DNA from: CAWUIO01 sp963922455
GTDB taxonomy: Bacteria; Bacteroidota; Bacteroidia; Cytophagales; Microscillaceae
DNA: 27,948 bases
Direction of reading: 5' to 3'
Assembly (NCBI GenBank): GCA_963922455.1
Contig: CAWUIO010000088.1
Span: 1 to 27,948, forward strand
Shown piece after piece: positions 24,379 through 27,948 of this stretch. The notes below the pieces were generated by a model. The model had not been told where the DNA came from and searched no databases. It saw only the letters and a list, made by a program, of their open reading frames with translations. The stretch's first letter is position 1; each line of letters starts with the position of its first letter. The translations under genes were made by a program, and so were the position numbers.

Positions 24379-25176
24379 ATGTTTAAAAAATTACTTCTAA
24401 TCATCTTGTTATTTATCAATTGTAATGCTTTGATGGGACAGGATAAAGAAATTTTGTTGAAATCTGATGGCACTTGGGAATATGTGGATTCGGATGCCCA
24501 AAAAAGCTCCCGATCTGATAGCCTCAAGAAAAGAAAGAATCAATTAAAAATTAATTTAACCCAATTGGCCTATGGCAGTCCACAAGTATCTTATGAAAGA
24601 AGCATTAAAGATAATTTTACTATTGGAGGAAGTATGCATCTCTTTATTATCAACAGCGCTCCTTTTTTCATAGATCTTGGGGAATTCGATGATCTATCTT
24701 TTTCAGGGGATGAATTAAGCGGTTTTGGGATAATGCCACAGTTTAAATGGTATCCGAATTTAAGCAACCGTAAAGCACCGCATGGATTCTACCTGGGGGG
24801 ATTACTCCGGTATCAATATGTAGAATATAATACCAATGTTCGTTTTGAAGATTTGACCTCAACCGTGGACTTTAATTTTAACACCCAATTAAATTCGTAT
24901 GGGATTGGAATTGAGGTAGGTTATCAAATTAAATTTAAAAATAATATTCTCTTAGACTTTTCCTTTTTCGGTCCCAGATATGTTTTTAATACCATTTCTT
25001 TTGATTCAAGTGTTGTCCTCGATGATGTAGTTGTGGATGCATTAACCCAAGAAGTGAACAATGCCATAGGGATCGATATTTTTGATCTTGACCTTGACCG
25101 CATTGATTTTAATGAAAGGGAACGCTTTTCTTCCCTAGGCTTTAGATACGCCATTTCATTAGGTTACAACTTTTAG
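24379..25176 (+). CDS. Outer-membrane beta-barrel protein
   Basis: A 265-residue protein with a signal peptide (about 1-20, ending NALMG). Next is the segment KEILLKSDGTWEYVDS, a short motif often found at the start of Bacteroidota envelope proteins. The rest is alternating strands (LTQLAYGSPQVSYERSIKD, GFGIMPQFKWYP, GFYLGGLLRYQYVEY, FRYAISLGYNF) ending in Phe, as expected for an 8-10 strand barrel of the DUF3575/OmpW-like size class. The function is unknown. It lies between the decarboxylase and the decayed decarboxylase relic. Confidence 0.75.
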   Translation: MFKKLLLIILLFINCNALMGQDKEILLKSDGTWEYVDSDAQKSSRSDSLKKRKNQLKINLTQLAYGSPQVSYERSIKDNFTIGGSMHLFIINSAPFFIDLGEFDDLSFSGDELSGFGIMPQFKWYPNLSNRKAPHGFYLGGLLRYQYVEYNTNVRFEDLTSTVDFNFNTQLNSYGIGIEVGYQIKFKNNILLDFSFFGPRYVFNTISFDSSVVLDDVVVDALTQEVNNAIGIDIFDLDLDRIDFNERERFSSLGFRYAISLGYNF

Positions 25177-25257
25177 ATTTAGGGTATGTTAAAAAATCAA
25201 CTTCGGGCTCCAAAACCCTGCTTTTGCAACCTGAGACCATAAAATTTTTTTCGCCCC

Positions 25258-25522
25258 CTTCTTTTTAAACTATGATGAAAAAAACCGTGCCTATGTCAAA
25301 TTAGGAAAGGCCATGGAATTGGTAGCTACTGGCGATGAATTGGAGTCTACCACCTTGGTCCCTCCCTATCCTCTTGGCTTCCCGATTCTCGTCCCCGGTT
25401 AGGTGGTGACCCAGGAAATTTTGTATTTCAGGCAAAAACTGGATGTAAAGGGAACTCCCGGATACCAAAGAAAAGTAGGGCGCTCGGTATTTACCGAGGA
25501 AGCAGTAAAAGGGCAGGAGTAA
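25258..25522 (+). pseudogene. Relic of a second decarboxylase C-terminus
   Basis: Translation gives FFLNYDEKNRAYVKLGKAME, STTLVPPYPLGFPILVPG, a TAG (25400-25402) in place of Gln, then VVTQEILYFRQKLDVKG and GYQRKVGRSVFTEEAVKG to the stop. It aligns without gaps to the last 88 codons of the decarboxylase at 21292-23988 (FFLNYDENNRTYVKLEEAME and so on). Many conservative and some non-conservative changes are present. Upstream similarity ends before 25258. It is a ghost of a duplicated gene. Confidence 0.92.
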
Positions 25523-25605
25523 GCCTAAGGAGTTTTGGATGGATTAGTGACGTATCGCCATTTTTCAAAAGATACAAGATTGCACCATGCAAACCCGAAA
25601 ACCTT

Positions 25606-25702
25606 GTCAGATTGGATCTTTCAAACCTAGATCATGAAAAACCTTAAAATCTGACTTGACAGTAAAAATCGGGCAGCGGCCGACCGACTGTCCGTTTTTA
25701 CT
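25606..25702. other. Paired hairpins before the DUF1269 gene
   Basis: GTCAGATT (25606-25613) can pair with AATCTGAC (25648-25655), with GATCT/AGATC nested inside. A second hairpin is AGTAAAAA (25661-25668) with TTTTTACT (25695-25702), extended by GG.CAG/CTG.CC. The second looks like a bidirectional terminator; together they might form an mRNA leader for the gene starting at 25760. Confidence 0.5.
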
Positions 25703-25759
25703 TCTTTTACTATTTATCTCATAAGACAAGCTCTTATCACAATTAATTAACTATATAAT

Positions 25760-26563
25760 ATGAACAGAATTATTGTATCCGTCTTCGATAATGAAGAAAA
25801 AGCATTCAAAGGCCAGTCAGCCTTGAAAGAGCTACATATTAAAGGGGACATCAGTTTGTATGCTACGGCTGTAGTCAGTAAAAATGACGAGGGCAAGGTA
25901 GAGATGAAAAGTCTATCCGACAAAGGGCCTTTGGGAACCCGGGTAGGCATGATCTCCGGGGCTTTTGTCGGTTTGTTGGGAGGGCCTATCGGCATGGCAT
26001 TGGGAGCATCCGTAGGGGCACTAGGGGGAATGTTAGTAGACTCCACCCACGAATCCTTCGGGGAAAAGTTTGTAGATGAAGTAGCCAAAGAATTAGATCA
26101 TGGCAAAATAGCCGTCATTGCCGAAGTAGAAGAAGGCTGGAAAACCCCCGTAGACACTACCATGGCCGAGCTACAAGCGATGGTGTTTCGATTTAATTCC
26201 TCCGAAAAAATGGAAGAACAATTACAGAGAGAGTGGGAAACCAGTGCCGCCGAGCTTGAGGAACTAAAAGAAGAAATGAAAGTAGCATCCGGTGATGCCC
26301 AAAAACAGATAGAATCCCAGATAGCCACTCTCCAAAAGAAAATGGGAACCCTAAGAGACATGGCCGAAAACAAATATAATGACTTCGTGGCGGCCACGGA
26401 AGCTAAAGTGAGCGAATTGAAGAATCAATTAGAAACCGCCAGCGAAAAAGCCAAAGTAAAACTGGAAAAAAGACTGAAACAGGCTGAGGAATCATTAGAA
26501 TCTGGCCAAAAGCAGTTTGAGAACGCAATTGACAAATTTGCCAAAGACATGGGGGCCCTTTAA
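25760..26563 (+). CDS. DUF1269 domain protein with C-terminal coiled coil
   Basis: A 267-residue protein. Residues 1-135 match the DUF1269 family (RIIVSVFDNEEKAFKGQSAL; SLYATAVVSKNDEGKVEM; a Gly-rich hydrophobic hairpin GMISGAFVGLLGGPIGMALG around 65-90; ELDHGKIAVIAEVEEGW). The hydrophobic Gly-rich part suggests membrane association. Residues about 145-262 form a long, highly charged coiled coil (EELKEEMKVASGDAQKQIES; KVKLEKRLKQAEESLESG), longer than in many family members. The function is unknown. It is a single-gene unit, with hairpins before it and a strong terminator after it. Confidence 0.85.
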   Translation: MNRIIVSVFDNEEKAFKGQSALKELHIKGDISLYATAVVSKNDEGKVEMKSLSDKGPLGTRVGMISGAFVGLLGGPIGMALGASVGALGGMLVDSTHESFGEKFVDEVAKELDHGKIAVIAEVEEGWKTPVDTTMAELQAMVFRFNSSEKMEEQLQREWETSAAELEELKEEMKVASGDAQKQIESQIATLQKKMGTLRDMAENKYNDFVAATEAKVSELKNQLETASEKAKVKLEKRLKQAEESLESGQKQFENAIDKFAKDMGAL

Positions 26564-26573
26564 TACCCCTGCA

Positions 26574-26611
26574 AACACAAGAGACGGCCTCCTATGGCTG
26601 TTTCTTGTGTT
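26574..26611 (+). terminator. Terminator after the DUF1269 gene
   Basis: AACACAAGA (from 26574) pairs with TCTTGTGTT (to 26611), with additional inner pairs GAC.GCC/GGC.GTT. It starts 10 bp after the stop codon. Confidence 0.82.
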
Positions 26612-26763
26612 GTCAATACTTATAAAGGGATCACTCCTGATGAGGGGGGAGGGAAAGTAATCTGTCATAACATATCGCCTGCGAAGAGCTTCTAAAAACT
26701 AGTTATACCCCTAGCTCATTAAAACTTGAGTTCCAGCAAGAACAGTATCTATACCTTTGCCCT

Positions 26764-26828
26764 GGGGCTTCCCCGCGCTATAAGCAATCGGCAGTGGAGA
26801 AAACACAGTGCCCGCGCGGGCCGGGCAG
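26764..26828 (+). repeat. Dispersed repeat copy R6 (hairpin part, tail lost or diverged)
   Basis: GGGGCTTCCCCGCGC, then 35 unique nt (with GGCA...TGCC and GTG...CAC internal pairing), then GCGCGGGCCGGGC. The conserved tail is not recognisable after 26828. It is just before a broken gene. Confidence 0.82.
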
Positions 26829-26853
26829 GGTGGTTCACATTGGGCATTTTGAG

Positions 26854-27226
26854 ATGATAGAAAATATGATCAATTCAATCACCTATGGGCAGGATTTGGG
26901 CGATTACGACTCGATTAAACCTAGTATTCTTCCTCACTATATCCCTTATGATATGCAGGTAAATCTGTAAGACTATATTTATAAAAAACTTAGCCCACAA
27001 ATCAATCAGATTTATGTGGTAAACATTGACGGAAGCCAGTACCATATCTTAAAAAATCACTTGAGAGATTGGGGTAAAACCGAAGATGAGATACAAAAAG
27101 TAGCTTTTGCGAACGTTTTGGAGAAACTGTTCTCAAAGAGTTCAATCAGTTTTCACATCCTATTAGTACCGAGATTGTCAAAATAACAGACGAGGGCATA
27201 ATGGCTATCGGGGAGTATAGAAATTA
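26854..27226 (+). pseudogene. Broken gene of unknown family
   Basis: From the ATG at 26854 the frame reads MIENMINSITYGQDLGDYDS and SILPHYIPYDMQVNL, meets a TAA (26968-26970), then continues as DYIYKKLSPQINQIYVVNID and KNHLRDWGKTEDEIQKVAFA. Near 27130-27136 the sense shifts to another frame, reading KEFNQFSHPISTEIVKITDE and ending at the stop at 27226. The composition is gene-like in both frames, so one stop and one frameshift have broken a gene of about 124 codons. The family was not recognised. It follows the truncated repeat R6. Confidence 0.7.
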
Positions 27227-27326
27227 ATTCCTATTTTAGAAATAAGTTATCCTCTGGAACAGGTTTGATGTCGCGCCAAGGTGTGCAAAGTTACATAGTC
27301 ATCAAGCTGTGAAGCAACAAAAAAGT

Positions 27327-27890
27327 ATGAAAAACATCCTCACCCCGGGCATCTTTACCATCCCTCACTTTCTCAGCGAGGAAGAATGCGACTTTCTCAT
27401 TGATTTTAGTGAACAAAGGGGTTATGAAGAGGCCGCAATCAGTATGGGGAGCAAACAAGTTATCCAAAAGGAGATACGAAACAACCAAAGAATTCTTTAC
27501 GATGACCCCAAAATGGCCGAAGGGCTTTGGAGCCGTTTGAAAAGTTATATGCCAGACACCTATGGAGATATGGTGCCCTTTGGCTTAAATGAACGGCTTC
27601 GTTTTTATAAATATAGCCCTGGTCAAGAATTTAAAGCCCACCAGGATGGGCGTTTTATCCGAAATAAATTGGAATGGAGCCTTTTTACTTTTATGGTCTA
27701 TCTCAATGAGGGCATGCAAGGCGGAGAGACGAAGTTTTTAGTGGGTGCCGTGAAACCTCAAAAAGGGATGGCCTTAGTCTTTAGGCATAGCTTTGTTCAC
27801 GAGGGATGTATGCTGCTAGATGGGGTTAAGTACGTGATCCGGTCGGATGTGATGTATAGGAAGGTAAAGGAAAAAAAGGATCGTTTGTAA
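27327..27890 (+). CDS. 2OG-Fe(II) oxygenase, prolyl-4-hydroxylase-like
   Basis: A 187-residue protein from the ATG at 27327 (a GTG six codons upstream also opens the frame). It starts with FTIPHFLSEEECDFLIDFSE, the usual opening of P4H-type oxygenases. The iron ligands are the His and Asp of FKAHQDGRF and the His of SFVHEGCML; the 2-oxoglutarate Arg is in YVIRSDVMY. The core LNEGMQGGETKFL is also typical. The protein is close to the bare catalytic domain, likely cytoplasmic, hydroxylating a protein side chain or small molecule. It is separated from the upstream pseudogene by 100 bp. The substrate is unknown. Confidence 0.92.
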   Translation: MKNILTPGIFTIPHFLSEEECDFLIDFSEQRGYEEAAISMGSKQVIQKEIRNNQRILYDDPKMAEGLWSRLKSYMPDTYGDMVPFGLNERLRFYKYSPGQEFKAHQDGRFIRNKLEWSLFTFMVYLNEGMQGGETKFLVGAVKPQKGMALVFRHSFVHEGCMLLDGVKYVIRSDVMYRKVKEKKDRL

Positions 27891-27948
27891 AAGAAAATTA
27901 GAAACTGTTTAAGTTTATTTTTTGTCGGCGAAAAGGGCCAGTTTGGGG

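Noticed and set aside
2466..26828. CRISPR-like reading of the repeat family (33-37 nt unique segments between constant parts)
   Set aside because: The constant parts are inverted, not direct, repeats, copies are kilobases apart in both orientations, and no cas gene is present.

Overview
The window looks like chromosomal DNA of a member of the Bacteroidota, perhaps a marine or sediment Saprospiria/Cytophagia type. The grounds are protein style (DcaP-like porin, TSP3 calcium repeats, exported SnoaL/CMD proteins, lipoprotein VOC and Dabb proteins, XisH/XisI, DUF1269), AT-rich gaps with weak Shine-Dalgarno signals, and one candidate promoter of the Bacteroidota type. No rRNA, tRNA, phage genes, transposase or CRISPR array was seen. 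The lineage is inferred from family resemblance only.

Left part (1-9 kb). An AraC regulator (minus) diverges from a quinone-oxidoreductase/alcohol-dehydrogenase-like gene followed by an ABM monooxygenase (plus). Convergent to these is a three-gene minus-strand operon: exported SnoaL-like protein, exported tandem carboxymuconolactone-decarboxylase-like protein with calcium-binding TSP3 repeats, and a DcaP-like outer-membrane porin. A short Crp/Fnr regulator and a double-VOC lipoprotein follow.

Middle (9-17 kb). A tight minus-strand operon encodes a phytanoyl-CoA-dioxygenase-like hydroxylase, an SDR dehydrogenase, a Dabb lipoprotein and a sodium/solute symporter, with an AraC regulator transcribed divergently. 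This reads as import plus oxidative conversion of an unknown small molecule. Then come a small secreted protein and an acyl-CoA dehydrogenase divergent from a TetR regulator, with a pair of matching palindromes between them.

Right part (17-28 kb). A decaying accessory zone holds a xisH pseudogene with two stops, an intact xisI, and a vapBC-like pair whose toxin gene carries a stop. After it come a third AraC regulator, a long Orn/Lys/Arg-type decarboxylase, an outer-membrane beta-barrel, a relic of the decarboxylase C-terminus, a DUF1269 protein, an unidentified broken gene and a 2OG-Fe(II) oxygenase.

The most striking structure is a dispersed intergenic repeat, about 130 bp when complete. 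Four near-full copies, two shortened ones and one fragment are scattered between genes in both orientations. Each near-full or shortened copy has GC-rich inverted arms enclosing a different 33-37 nt segment, and full copies carry a conserved tail of about 65 bp. Two inverted copies bracket the xisHI/vapBC zone. The window also contains two gene-end ghosts, 3' remnants of the acyl-CoA dehydrogenase and decarboxylase genes, each near its intact homologue.
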